DNA from: Alienimonas californiensis
Lineage (GTDB): Bacteria > Planctomycetota > Planctomycetia > Planctomycetales > Planctomycetaceae
Direction of reading: 5' to 3'
NCBI RefSeq assembly: GCF_007743815.1
Contig: NZ_CP036265.1
Span: forward strand, 1,142,501-1,206,500
DNA: 64,000 nt
Part shown: positions 1-8,498 of the stretch, in pieces
Layout of the letters: every line of letters begins with the position of its first letter
Numbering within the stretch: the first letter of the stretch is position 1
The notes under the pieces: model-generated
What the model saw: only the letters and a program-made list of their open reading frames with translations
Database searches by the model: none
What the model was told of the DNA's origin: nothing
Made by a program: the position numbers and the translations under genes

Positions 1-201
1 TTCGCCAGCGGCTTTATGAACGGCTGGGGGCCGGGCGAGTTGATGACGCTGGAGTTCAGCCTGTTCGAACTGCTCAGCCTCGCCGCGGCGGTGCTGGTCG
101 CGGGGAACGCCCTGTCCGACGGGGAGTCGAACTGGCTGGAAGGAGCGATGTTCCTGGCGATGTACGTGTTCTTCGCCCTCGTCTTCTGGTTTCACCCTTG
201 A
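1..201 (+). CDS. Ca2+/H+ antiporter, C-terminal fragment (partial)
   Basis: This is the last 66 residues of a membrane protein that enters from the left edge; the frame is open from base 1, so the first internal ATG at 16 is not a start. The sequence has two hydrophobic helices around a DGESNWLEG motif and ends in a short aromatic tail. That motif and order match the C-terminal end of the CaxA/ChaA cation/proton exchangers, which export Ca2+ from the cytoplasm using the proton gradient. The assignment rests on this end alone. A perfect 15-nt inverted repeat follows at 236-312 and may end the transcript. Confidence 0.7.
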   Translation, partial: FASGFMNGWGPGELMTLEFSLFELLSLAAAVLVAGNALSDGESNWLEGAMFLAMYVFFALVFWFHP

Positions 202-235
202 GGCCGGCAGGTGAGGACGGCGGGGCGAGGGAGCA

Positions 236-312
236 GTGATGAGGGAGGGGGGAGGAGAGGTCAGTCGGCCGACGGCGGGCGACTCCGAAACTCCCCACCC
301 CTCCCTCATCAC
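236..312. repeat. Inverted repeat between antiporter and next gene
   Basis: The arms GTGATGAGGGAGGGG (236-250) and its exact complement (298-312) enclose a 47-base loop. It could act as a transcription end for the antiporter, but there is no T-run, so this is only a possibility. Confidence 0.5.
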
Positions 313-357
313 CCCTCCCCCCTCACCCGACCCGCCCCCGCGGCCTAAACTGGGCGG

Positions 358-1191
358 ATGACGGAACGCTCCGACGCCGCCCCCACGCACGGCCCCGGCG
401 GGCCGTATATCGAGGGCGTGTCCGATTACTGCGATCGCTGGTGCGAACGTTGCCCGCTGGCCGGGCGCTGCCGGTTGCGGGCGTTCGAGTTGGAACTGGG
501 CGATCTGGCGGACCCCGCCGACACCGACGCCGACCGCCGCGCCCGCTTCTGGCGGGCGCTGAAGACCGTTTACGGCGTAGACGCCCGCGGCGAACTGCAC
601 GAGTCGGACGCCTCCACCGTGGACGAAGTTTGGCAGGGCGACGGCGCCGCGGCGGCCATCTATGAGGAGGCCGAGGCGGACGACTGGGACGGCGACGCCG
701 CCCTCGAGGAGCGCGACGAACCGACCGACCCGCTGGCGATCGCCGCCCGGGAGTTGGCCGTCGACCTGCTGAAATGGCTGCGGGAGCACGGGGAGGCGGC
801 CCAGATCGCCTGCGACGCCGCCGCGGTGCATCCCTGCGGCGTGGCGCCGGCGGACGCGTTGGACGTGATCCGCTGGTACGGCGTGCAGTTGGGGCCGAAG
901 TTGCAGCGGGCCGTCCGCTCCGACGCCAAGGGGAACGCCCGGGACCGGGCCGGCAGCGCCAAGGTGGCGCTGCTCGCCGCAGAGCGGACGTTCGGCGGCT
1001 GGACCGTGCTGCGGGACGTACTCCCGGCCGCCCTGCCCGCCCGGCGGGCGGAGTTCGCCGCGGAGATCGCCGACTTCCAACGCCGTCTGGCCAGCCTGCG
1101 GGCCGGCATCGACCGGGCCTTCCCCGCCGCCCGCACCTTCGTCCGCCCCGGCTTCGACGACGGCACGCTGGAGGAACCGGCCGCACTCTGA
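358..1191 (+). CDS. Hypothetical protein with N-terminal Cys cluster
   Basis: A 277-residue cytoplasmic protein, with no signal peptide or membrane helix. Residues about 24-35 carry the cluster YCDRWCERCPLAGRC, four cysteines spaced C-x3-C-x2-C-x5-C, which would suit a zinc site or an iron-sulfur cluster. The middle is acidic and the C-terminal half is predicted helical, with the phrase AKGNARDRAGSAKVALLAAE. I do not recognise a named family. The ATG at 358 follows a weak GGGCGG element. The reading frame is consistent through its length and the base composition matches its neighbours. The upstream gene is cut off and downstream lies a long gene-free stretch, so context gives no hint of function. 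Confidence 0.7.
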   Translation: MTERSDAAPTHGPGGPYIEGVSDYCDRWCERCPLAGRCRLRAFELELGDLADPADTDADRRARFWRALKTVYGVDARGELHESDASTVDEVWQGDGAAAAIYEEAEADDWDGDAALEERDEPTDPLAIAARELAVDLLKWLREHGEAAQIACDAAAVHPCGVAPADALDVIRWYGVQLGPKLQRAVRSDAKGNARDRAGSAKVALLAAERTFGGWTVLRDVLPAALPARRAEFAAEIADFQRRLASLRAGIDRAFPAARTFVRPGFDDGTLEEPAAL

Positions 1192-1932
1192 CGGCAGCCC
1201 GGGGCGCGAGCCGAGGCCGGGCAATGCGGTGCATGCCGAACCGCCTCGGCGCGCGCCTCGGGCGGCCGTGGAGCGGCGCCGCGGCAGAATCCGCGCAGCG
1301 GCGAACCCGGCCGGGGAGGCGCTCCAAATCGGAGCGCTCCGCGGTCGGGCCGCCGGGTCCCCTTTTCGTGGGAGGACCGGTCGCCTGGGGTTCTGCATCA
1401 CGCGTGTCGTTCGCCGCCCCGCCCGGCCTGTACCGGGGAACCGGTGCCGGGGAAACCGGCGCCGGGGCCCGGCGGGTGGACGCCGGGGTGTGGGGAGTGA
1501 AGGAGGAATACGGGCGACCGGCGTTCGCCGGGCCTCGGGGACGTGCCGCCCGCGGCGCCCGGGGCCGGTCGAGCCCAGTTCGTGGGAACCTGGCTCGATG
1601 GCTCTCCCGGACGGTCGCGCGGCGGGGTGCGGCGTCCGTGCCGACGGGCGGGGGGCGGATCGCGCCGGCCGGCTGCGCAGGCCGATCGACGCGGGGGCGG
1701 GCTCGGCGGCGTCCGTCACCAACGTCGGCCGTTTCACCCGCCCCGCGAAGGCCCGACGGCCCCCGCATCCGGTGCGGGGGGAAACGATCGTGCCCTCACC
1801 CTCTGCGGGCTCGGGACCTGTTTTGCCGGAAGCCTCTGACAGGAGAGACGTTGCGGAGACGAACCGCGAGACCGCCCTGCGTCTCCGCGGGGTTTGGCAG
1901 CCCGACGCACGGCCGGAGCTTGCGCTCCGGGC
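1192..1932. other. 741-base gene-free region with hairpins
   Basis: No convincing gene is seen. Long frames exist on the plus strand only because GC-rich DNA has few stops; they contain runs of Arg, Pro and Gly and no recognisable motif. Structure that is visible: imperfect tandem repeats of the unit CCGGGGAACCGGTG near 1432-1475, and a hairpin at 1569-1598 (TCGAGCC arm, GTTC/GAAC inner stem, TGGCTCGA arm). I looked for signatures of RNase P RNA, SRP RNA and tmRNA on both strands and found none. Confidence 0.4.
1913..1930. repeat. Short palindrome at the 3' end of the APC permease gene
   Basis: CCGGAGC-TTGC-GCTCCGG is a perfect hairpin lying 3 bases beyond the stop codon of the permease. The same stem occurs at 39167-39184 inside the Amt-kinase gene, so it is one unit of a dispersed repeat family. 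Confidence 0.6.
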
Positions 1933-3342
1933 TCACAACGACGCGACGGGGCGGTCTTTCTGTGGGTCCTTCCAGGCCGCGAAGGCCCAGTAGAGAACCG
2001 CTCCGCTGATCACGGTCGCCGCCAGACCGGCCGGCGGGCCGAGCGGGTGGAACCATGCCGGCGGGTTCAGCAACTTCACCGCCGCCAACCCGACCGTGGC
2101 GAGCACGAAGACCGCCCCGCAGGCCAACCGCCACGCCGGCACCGGTTCGCCCCGCGACTTCAACAGGAACAAACAGGCGACCGCCCCGGCGGCGCTGAGG
2201 GAGAGCGTCAGCCCCAGATAATCCAGCCACCCGCGGATCGTCGTGCCGGAGAGGCACAGTGCCGCAACCAGCGCCGCCTGCAACAGCACCGTGGACGGCG
2301 GGGCGGAGCCGTCTTCACGCAGCCGGAACAGCTTCGGCAGGGGGAACAGGCCGTCGGCGGCCATTTTCGCATAGACCCGCGGGCCGGTCTGCACCAGCGC
2401 CGACAGGCTGGTGACGAGACCGATGCAGATCACCGCCCGCACGGCGAACTCCAGCTGCCCCCCGCCCAGAAACCGCGCCGCGACCGCCGCCACGTCATTC
2501 TGACCTGCGACTCGCTCGATCGGCGGGGCGAACACGAACACGGCGTTCAACAGCAAATAAAGAACCGTGACCGCCGCCGTGCCCCACAGCATCGCCCGGG
2601 GGACGCTGCGGCCGGGATCGCGGGCCTCCCCGGCGACGTACACCGCGGCGTTGAAGCCGGAGTAGCTCGCCGAGATCCACACCAACTGCCCCGCGAGCGC
2701 CGCGATCAGCGCCCAGCCGGCCGGGGCGTCCGCCGGCGGTTCCATGGGAAAGGTTGCCGCGTTGACGAAGTACCCGCGGAGCCAGCGGTCCCCGGCGTAC
2801 AGGCAGAACAGCGTGATCAGCGCCAGCTTCGCCGCGACCACGACGGTTTGCGTCCGCGTCCCGCCGCGGGGGGTGAGGGCGTGCAGCGCCCCGCACAGCA
2901 GCACGGCGGCGGCGGCGACCAGCCCCGGCGGGACGTCCTCCGGCCGGTCCGGCCAGAGGTAGCCCTCCAGCACCAGCCCCGCGAACGCCGCCGCCCCGGT
3001 GAAGCCGGCCAGCAGACTGACCCACCCGGCGAGGAATCCGGCGAGCGGGTGAACGGTGCGGGCGAGAAATAAATACTCCCCCCCGCTGCCCCGCACGCGC
3101 TCCGCCAGCCCGCCGTAGGCCGCCGCCCCGCACAGCGCCAGCGCCCCGCCCAGCGCCCAGACGAGCATCACCCGCTCCGGCGTGCCCAACGCCGCCAGGG
3201 TGTAGCCGGAGGTCGTCCACACGCCGGCGCCGATCATCGACGCCGCCACCACCGCGGCCAGCGCCGCCGTGTTGAAGGACCCGCCGCCGGCGTTCCCGGA
3301 CTCGGGTTCGCCGGGCTCGGCCGCTGTCGGTGCAGTCGTCAC
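1933..3342 (-). CDS. APC-family amino acid permease
   Basis: A 469-residue integral membrane protein with about twelve hydrophobic segments. Residues 35-46 (SMIGAGVWTTSG) match the conserved GxG motif in helix 1 of the amino acid-polyamine-organocation superfamily, followed by the helix-3 region GGEYLFLAR at 88-95. Members import or exchange amino acids across the cytoplasmic membrane; the substrate cannot be read here. The gene starts with GTG at 3342 and overlaps the stop of the upstream methyltransferase gene by four bases (GTGA), which points to translational coupling. A short palindrome follows its stop codon. Confidence 0.85.
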   Translation of the reverse strand: MTTAPTAAEPGEPESGNAGGGSFNTAALAAVVAASMIGAGVWTTSGYTLAALGTPERVMLVWALGGALALCGAAAYGGLAERVRGSGGEYLFLARTVHPLAGFLAGWVSLLAGFTGAAAFAGLVLEGYLWPDRPEDVPPGLVAAAAVLLCGALHALTPRGGTRTQTVVVAAKLALITLFCLYAGDRWLRGYFVNAATFPMEPPADAPAGWALIAALAGQLVWISASYSGFNAAVYVAGEARDPGRSVPRAMLWGTAAVTVLYLLLNAVFVFAPPIERVAGQNDVAAVAARFLGGGQLEFAVRAVICIGLVTSLSALVQTGPRVYAKMAADGLFPLPKLFRLREDGSAPPSTVLLQAALVAALCLSGTTIRGWLDYLGLTLSLSAAGAVACLFLLKSRGEPVPAWRLACGAVFVLATVGLAAVKLLNPPAWFHPLGPPAGLAATVISGAVLYWAFAAWKDPQKDRPVASL

Positions 3343-4097
3343 TCCGCGGCGTCCGGCGCGGGGAGCGGTTTGCGGAAGATGATGAGGTAGTTTTCGGAGA
3401 GCCCCTCCACCTTCGGCTCAGCGACGAATTCCAACCCCGCGGCTTCGATCTCCGCCCGCACCGTCGCCTTGCCGGCCCGCACGTGGCCCAGCGTCCATTC
3501 CGAACTGACGCCCGGGATCCGCTCAAAGTCCATCACCGCTAAGCGCCCGCCGGGCTTCAGGGCGGCGCGGATCGAATCCAGCGTGCGGTCGGGGAACTCG
3601 AAGTGGTGATAGGTGTCGCAATTAAAGACGAGGTCGCAGGAGTTCGCCGGCAGCATCACGGAGCGTTCCGAGCACAGCACCGGGGTGATCTGCGAGATCC
3701 CCCGCTCGGCGGCCCGGTCCCGCAGCCGGGCCACGAAGGCCGGCGCCAGATCGACCGCGAACAGCCGGCCGCCCTGCCCCACCGCCGCGGCGAACAGCTC
3801 CATGTGCGTGCCGGTCCCGGCGCCGACGTCCGCCACCGTCTGCCCCGGTTCGACCTTCAACGCGGCGACGACCGCTTCCCGGGCGGCGAACGCCTCCCGG
3901 CTTTCCACCTCGAACCGCCCGGCCCACTCCGCGGCGTCGAGGTCCTCGTTGAGGAAGCGGTCGTTAATCCCCGGCTTCACCGACTCCGGCGCCGGGGCGA
4001 CCTCCTCCTGAGCCCAACTCACGCCCACGCCGGGGGCGCACGCGACGGCCAGAAGGAACAGGGTCGCGGCGCGGCGGCGGGGCAGAGGACGATTCAT
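3339..4097 (-). CDS. Exported class I SAM-dependent methyltransferase
   Basis: A 252-residue protein with an N-terminal hydrophobic stretch (residues 10-29) ending in a signal-peptidase-like SWAQ site. The mature part holds a Rossmann-type methyltransferase: motif I VADVGAGTG at 88-96, the acidic motif FAVDLAP near 114-120, and the later FNCDTYHHF and LKPGGRLAVMDF segments. Such proteins methylate small molecules, but the substrate is unknown, and a secretion signal on a SAM-dependent enzyme is unexpected because SAM is cytoplasmic. Similar signal-bearing methyltransferases are familiar in planctomycetes. It is the first gene of a two-gene unit with the APC permease. Confidence 0.8.
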   Translation of the reverse strand: MNRPLPRRRAATLFLLAVACAPGVGVSWAQEEVAPAPESVKPGINDRFLNEDLDAAEWAGRFEVESREAFAAREAVVAALKVEPGQTVADVGAGTGTHMELFAAAVGQGGRLFAVDLAPAFVARLRDRAAERGISQITPVLCSERSVMLPANSCDLVFNCDTYHHFEFPDRTLDSIRAALKPGGRLAVMDFERIPGVSSEWTLGHVRAGKATVRAEIEAAGLEFVAEPKVEGLSENYLIIFRKPLPAPDAAE

Positions 4098-4301
4098 GGA
4101 GATGCGACAGCGGCGGGAGCGGGGGAGCGAAACGCAGCATACCGCGGCTGCGTCGATCGCGGCGCAGCCGGGATCCCCTTCCCGGGCCGCCGGCGGAGAC
4201 CTATCCTCCCTGTGCCGGCCCGTTCCCTACGTCGGCCCGACAGCCTGCGTTGGACAGTCTCTATTTCCTCCTCCCGTCGCTCCGTCCCCGTGTCGCACGT
4301 C

Positions 4302-5237
4302 ATGTCCGAATCGCCGACCGCGGGCCCCGCCCCGGCGACTGGTTCCCGCGACGAACGCTCCGCGAACGAGGGCCGAGACGAAACGGACGCCGCCGTGGAG
4401 GAACGCCCCGCCAAGGCCGAGACGGACGGCGAGTTCTGGAAGCTGGTCTGTCGCCGCCGGGACGTGAACCTCACCGCGGTGGCGCTGGAGATCGCCCGGG
4501 ATCACGACCCCGCCTTCGATCCGACGGACACCGTGCGTTGGCTGAAAGCCCGGGCCGTCGAGGCCCGCGGCCCGGTCGCCGCCGCCCCCGACGGCCGCGC
4601 CGCCCTGACGGCCCTCGCCGACGTGCTGTGCGGCGAACACGAACTCTGCGGCGGGGAAGCCGCCTTCGACGACCCCGCCGGCTCCCTGATTCACAAGGTG
4701 ATCGAAACCGGCGCCGGCCTGCCGATTTTGCTCTCGCTGATTTATATGGACGTCGCCCGCCGGGTGGGCTTGGAGCTGGTCGGCGTGAACGCCCCGCACC
4801 ACTTCCTGACCCGGCTGGACACCGCCGCCGGCCCGCTGTTCTGCGACCCCTACCACGGCGGTCGGGTGATGAACGCGGACGAGGCGGTCGAGTTTTTGAT
4901 GGAGCGCTGCGACCTCGCCCCCGCGGAGATCGCCGACAGCCTGCATCCGGCCCCGCCGCGGGCGATCGTGGTGCGGGTGTTGAACAATCTGAAGGCGATC
5001 CACGCCCGCCGCGGCGACTGGAACGCGGCCTGGACGGTGCAGACGCGCATCTCGGCCCTCTGCCCGGCCGACTATACGGAGCGCCGCGACCTCGCCCTGA
5101 TCGCCCTCCACGCCGGCCGCGCCGGCCAGGCGGTCGACCTGCTGACCGCCCTCCTCCCGGACGCCCCCACGGCGGAGAAACCGGTCCTCAAGCGCCACCT
5201 CAGCCGAGCCGTGGCCCAGGTGAGCAAGTGGAACTGA
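4302..5237 (+). CDS. SirB1-type transglutaminase-like protein with TPR tail
   Basis: A 311-residue cytoplasmic protein. After an acidic, low-complexity head of about 45 residues it shows the SirB1 N-terminal domain: LIHKVIETGAGLPILLSLIY, then NAPHHFLTRL and FCDPYHGG, the order typical of this transglutaminase-like fold. The end (ALHAGRAGQAVDLL and flanks) looks like a tetratricopeptide helix pair. Members are mostly uncharacterised. The frame is open far upstream, but the ATG at 4302 starts the recognisable sequence and leaves a 204-base divergent region shared with the methyltransferase gene. It converges with the next gene, 27 bases apart. Confidence 0.75.
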   Translation: MSESPTAGPAPATGSRDERSANEGRDETDAAVEERPAKAETDGEFWKLVCRRRDVNLTAVALEIARDHDPAFDPTDTVRWLKARAVEARGPVAAAPDGRAALTALADVLCGEHELCGGEAAFDDPAGSLIHKVIETGAGLPILLSLIYMDVARRVGLELVGVNAPHHFLTRLDTAAGPLFCDPYHGGRVMNADEAVEFLMERCDLAPAEIADSLHPAPPRAIVVRVLNNLKAIHARRGDWNAAWTVQTRISALCPADYTERRDLALIALHAGRAGQAVDLLTALLPDAPTAEKPVLKRHLSRAVAQVSKWN

Positions 5238-5264
5238 GGGGCGGGCGGCGTTCCGCCGCCGCGG

Positions 5265-6203
5265 TTAAGGGGCGTCGCCCCAGGCGTCCGCCGCCGGGGC
5301 GCCTTCTTCGTACTGATCTCCCGCCGCTTCGTCCGCGGCGCGTTCCGCCGCCTCGATCTCTTCGAACGTCGGCCAGTTATCCGACTGCCAGCGCCGCGTT
5401 TTACGGTTGAAATAATGCCGTGTGACGCCGTCCGTGGTCACGACGTAGTACGTCTCGCCGATCTCCAGTTCGATTTCGAACGGGTCTAAGCTGCGTCGCG
5501 GTCGGAAGTAGCCGTTGAGGTCGCGCTGCTCCGTGACGACCGCCAGGACGGGACCCCGGAGCCGGATCGGCTCTTCGATCATCGGGCCGGCCATACGGAG
5601 GACTTCGCGGGCGGGGACCGGCGGCAACGGCGGGCAGTCCGCGTTGAGCGGGGGCACGTCGGCGGCGTCCCGCCAGTCCTGACTGACTGCGTGGGGGTGG
5701 TCGACGAAGATCTCCAGCCGCGTGCCCGCCCGCGACGGGCCGAAGGCCATTTCGTCCTCCACCCAAGTCTCGTTGTAGCGGAGCCCGATCCCGCGGCGGC
5801 GGGGGTTGTAGTCGGAATTATAAAGGAACAGGTTGAAGCCGTTCGTTTCCCATTCCGTCACCGTGCCGTCGTCCTCGATCGCCTGACTGACTTCCCGAAA
5901 CACGACGTCCCGCCGCAAACGGTCGTACAGGTCGGCCAGACGAGCGGCGAGCGGGCTGTCGGCCGGTAGCCGGGCGTTCCAGTAGCCGGTGTAACCGCAG
6001 AAGCCGCCCTCCTCGTGGTCGGGCGTGGCGTACCGCAGCGGCGTCGAGGCGTCGGCCCTGAGTTTCTCGGCGACCTCCTTCGTGAGCGTCGTGTGGAAGA
6101 AGGCGTCGCCGGGGAAGAACCCGCGGTTCGTCGCCCACGCCGGCGTCGCCGCCGTGAGCGAGGCCAGCGAACACGCAACGGCGGCGACCGGCTTCCACAT
6201 CAT
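5265..6203 (-). CDS. Secreted hypothetical protein
   Basis: A 312-residue protein starting at the first of two adjacent ATG codons (6203); GAGAGGA sits just upstream as a good ribosome-binding site, so longer in-frame starts are not needed. The first 24 residues form a signal peptide ending in TPAWA. The mature part contains FPGDAFFHTTLTKEV, an FVDHPHAVSQDW segment and a C-terminal acidic Glu/Ala tail. No family is recognised. The gene is convergent with the SirB1-like gene and divergent from the hydroxylase gene. Confidence 0.7.
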   Translation of the reverse strand: MMWKPVAAVACSLASLTAATPAWATNRGFFPGDAFFHTTLTKEVAEKLRADASTPLRYATPDHEEGGFCGYTGYWNARLPADSPLAARLADLYDRLRRDVVFREVSQAIEDDGTVTEWETNGFNLFLYNSDYNPRRRGIGLRYNETWVEDEMAFGPSRAGTRLEIFVDHPHAVSQDWRDAADVPPLNADCPPLPPVPAREVLRMAGPMIEEPIRLRGPVLAVVTEQRDLNGYFRPRRSLDPFEIELEIGETYYVVTTDGVTRHYFNRKTRRWQSDNWPTFEEIEAAERAADEAAGDQYEEGAPAADAWGDAP

Positions 6204-6360
6204 GACATTCCTCTCAAAGGCGAACGAACGGTCGCCGGACGTTAGCCCGGCGCCGGACGGGCCACAATCCTCGGCGGACGGTCGCCCTGCGGCCGGGCGG
6301 GCTCCGCTATCATCCCGTTCTTCTCCCCCCAATCTCGCACGCCGCCGACCGGCTGCCGGT

Positions 6361-7575
6361 ATGACCGTTCTTCGTGATGAACTGGAATGTCCGCCGGAGC
6401 GGCGGCGGTTGGGGAGCGGGTGGCTGTCCGGCGTCGCCGGGTTGAGCCTCGCCCTGTTGGGGCTCGGGGCGGTGTTGTGTTTGAAGTACCCCTGGTTGCT
6501 GACGATGCCGGACGCCCGGCCGCATTATCCGGTGGCGGCGGTGCGGCTGGCGGTGCAACTCGTGTTGGCCGGGGGGTTCGCCTGCGGGCTGCTCAGCCTC
6601 ACGCTGCGCCCGCAAAAGTGGCTGGGCGGGCTGGCCGTCGCCGCCGCGATGGCCGCGACGCTGCTGGGCGGGGCGAACGCCGCCAGCGCCGCCGGGCCGG
6701 ACGCCTGGCGGTGGTCGCTCGGGCTGGACTGGTTCTTATTGAACCTGACGTTCACGGGGCTGCTGTTTATTCCGCTCGAAAAACTCTTCGGGCGCCGCAA
6801 CGACCCGCTGTCGACGTTCCGTCCCGAGTGGCGGGAGGACCTGTTTTATCTGCTGATCAGCAGTCTGTTGGTGCAGGGACTGGCGTATCTGAGCCTGTCG
6901 CCGGTGTTCTGGGTGCGGGATCATACCGGCTGGACGCCGTTTCGATCCTGGATCGCCGCTCAGCCGGCCGTGCTGCAATTTCTGGAGATCATGTTCCTCA
7001 CCGATCTGGTGCAATATTGGGTGCACCGGGCCTTTCACAAGTTCCCGCGGCTGTGGCGGTTCCACGCCGTGCATCACAGCGCCGAGACGCTGGACTGGCT
7101 GGCCGGCAGCCGGATGCACCTCATGGAGGTGGTCGTACTGCGGGGGCTGACGGTCGTGCCGATGTATTTATTGGGCTTCGGCGAGGGCCCGCTGTACGCC
7201 TATCTGTTCTTCGTTTATCTCTCCAGCACCCTGATTCACAGCAACCTGCGGGCGGATCGGGCGTGGCTGCGGACGCCGGGGATGCGGCGGTTCTGGTCGC
7301 TCTGGGAGCGCGTGCTGGTCACGCCGCGGTTCCACCACTGGCATCACGGCCGGGAGCGGGCGGCGATCGATAAAAACTTCGCCGTGCACTTTCCCGTGCT
7401 CGATCGGCTGTTCGGCACCCATCACTTGCCGGCCGGGACCGGGCCGGACGACGCCGGGGCCTGGCCGAAATCGACCGGCGTGGGCGGGCCGGACCGCCCG
7501 CCCAAAACCTTTACGGGGCAGTTCGCGTACCCGTTCCGCCGGCCCCCGCGGCCGGCGGCGAAGACTCCGACATAA
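6361..7575 (+). CDS. Sterol desaturase / fatty acid hydroxylase superfamily membrane protein
   Basis: A 404-residue membrane protein with about seven hydrophobic segments. It carries the three histidine clusters of the superfamily in the right order: HRAFH, then HAVHH, then RFHHWHH. These bind the di-iron centre that hydroxylates or desaturates lipid chains at the membrane surface. The true substrate could be a sterol, a hopanoid, a carotenoid or a fatty acid. The ATG at 6361 begins the protein proper; the open frame continues upstream without recognisable sequence. Its 3' end overlaps the small convergent gene by 65 bases. Confidence 0.85.
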   Translation: MTVLRDELECPPERRRLGSGWLSGVAGLSLALLGLGAVLCLKYPWLLTMPDARPHYPVAAVRLAVQLVLAGGFACGLLSLTLRPQKWLGGLAVAAAMAATLLGGANAASAAGPDAWRWSLGLDWFLLNLTFTGLLFIPLEKLFGRRNDPLSTFRPEWREDLFYLLISSLLVQGLAYLSLSPVFWVRDHTGWTPFRSWIAAQPAVLQFLEIMFLTDLVQYWVHRAFHKFPRLWRFHAVHHSAETLDWLAGSRMHLMEVVVLRGLTVVPMYLLGFGEGPLYAYLFFVYLSSTLIHSNLRADRAWLRTPGMRRFWSLWERVLVTPRFHHWHHGRERAAIDKNFAVHFPVLDRLFGTHHLPAGTGPDDAGAWPKSTGVGGPDRPPKTFTGQFAYPFRRPPRPAAKTPT

Positions 7576-7723
7576 GCTGCGCCGCGGCCTCGAACGCCGC
7601 GGCGTCGGCCTCGTTCTTCAGGCGAATCCGCTCCATCGCCAGGTGCCGGACGGTGAGATCGGCGAGGATCTTCAACGCCACGGCGCCCGCGACGAGCACG
7701 GCGACGACGGTGGGGGCGTCCAT
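7511..7723 (-). CDS. Small single-span membrane protein (hypothetical)
   Basis: A 70-residue protein with a hydrophobic helix at residues 4-22 (VVAVLVAGAVALKILADL) followed by a charged, helical segment (AMERIRLKNEADAAAFEAAAQ) and a small-residue tail. This pattern looks like a real protein and not a frame shadow, but the last 65 bases lie opposite the 3' end of the hydroxylase gene. Function unknown. Confidence 0.5.
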   Translation of the reverse strand: MDAPTVVAVLVAGAVALKILADLTVRHLAMERIRLKNEADAAAFEAAAQLMSESSPPAAGAGGTGTRTAP

Positions 7724-7752
7724 GCCCGCGGCCTCTTATCAAGGTGAAGTTG

Positions 7753-7825
7753 ACCAGCCCGAAGCGTCAGCGAGGGACGCGAGCGGAGACGGCGCCGGAC
7801 GCCCTCGCTGACGCTTCGGGTTGGT
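7753..7825. repeat. Palindromic repeat, family A
   Basis: Arms around CCCGAAGCGTCAGCGAGGG and CCCTCGCTGACGCTTCGGG enclose a 25-base centre. It lies between the small membrane protein gene and the 3' end of the EF-P gene. Other copies are at 14668-14746 and 47712-47807, with half copies at 37063-37086 and 63532-63556. Confidence 0.85.
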
Positions 7826-7837
7826 GGAGACGCCGCG

Positions 7838-8407
7838 TCAGGTGGAGACGCGTTCGATATACGTGCCGGACTCGGTGTCGATCTTAATGACGTTGCCTTC
7901 CTCGATGAAGGCGGGCACCTGGACCTCGGCGCCGGTCTCGACGGTGGCGGCCTTGGTCACGTTGGAGGTGGTGTTCCCGCGGGCGGCGGGCTCCGTGTAG
8001 GTGACCGCGAGCTGCACCTGGGAGGGGGGCGTCATGTCGATCGGCCGTTCGTTCCAGAACAGCAGGTCGACGGTGTCGCCCTCCTTGAGGAACCGCATCC
8101 GCTCCTCGACGCTCTCCACCGGCAGCGGGTGCTGCTCGTAGCTCGCCACGTCCATGAACACGTAGTTGGAGCCGTCGCGGAAGCTGAACTGGGCCGGCCC
8201 CTTGCGCACGTCCGCCCCCTCCAGCGAATCGCCGGAGCGGTACTTATTGGTGATAATCGTGCCCTTGAGCAGGTTCCGCATTTTGGTCGTATAAATCGCC
8301 TGCCCCTTGCCGGGCTTGACGAAGTTGACCTCCAGAATCTCGTACGGATCCCCGTTGTACTCCAGCTTCAAGCCCTTCTTCCAGTCGCCGACGTTAATGG
8401 AGGCCAT
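7838..8407 (-). CDS. efp: Elongation factor P
   Basis: A 189-residue protein with the full three-domain length of EF-P. It binds the ribosome between the P and E sites and relieves stalling at polyproline stretches. The N-terminal KOW-like domain holds the loop KPGKGQA, with Lys34 at the position that is beta-lysylated in Escherichia coli. The two OB-fold domains follow, ending in the IKIDTESGTYIERV signature. Lys34 together with the adjacent divergent epmB-like gene predicts beta-lysine modification. The window is rich in Pro-run proteins, which would need EF-P. Confidence 0.95.
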   Translation of the reverse strand: MASINVGDWKKGLKLEYNGDPYEILEVNFVKPGKGQAIYTTKMRNLLKGTIITNKYRSGDSLEGADVRKGPAQFSFRDGSNYVFMDVASYEQHPLPVESVEERMRFLKEGDTVDLLFWNERPIDMTPPSQVQLAVTYTEPAARGNTTSNVTKAATVETGAEVQVPAFIEEGNVIKIDTESGTYIERVST

Positions 8408-8498
8408 GATCCGTGACCCTGTGAAGGGGCCTTGTGCGGGGTGTGCGTGAGCGGAAACGCAAACGGCCCGCCGCCCGCCTTGACGGCCGACGGGGGGT

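Noticed and set aside
1192-1932. RNase P, SRP or tmRNA gene in the gene-free stretch
   Set aside because: None of the conserved core sequences of these RNAs is visible on either strand.
774-2009. Open plus-strand frames over 774-2009 and 1229-1993
   Set aside because: Composition is Arg/Pro/Gly with no motif or ribosome-binding site; taken as non-coding.
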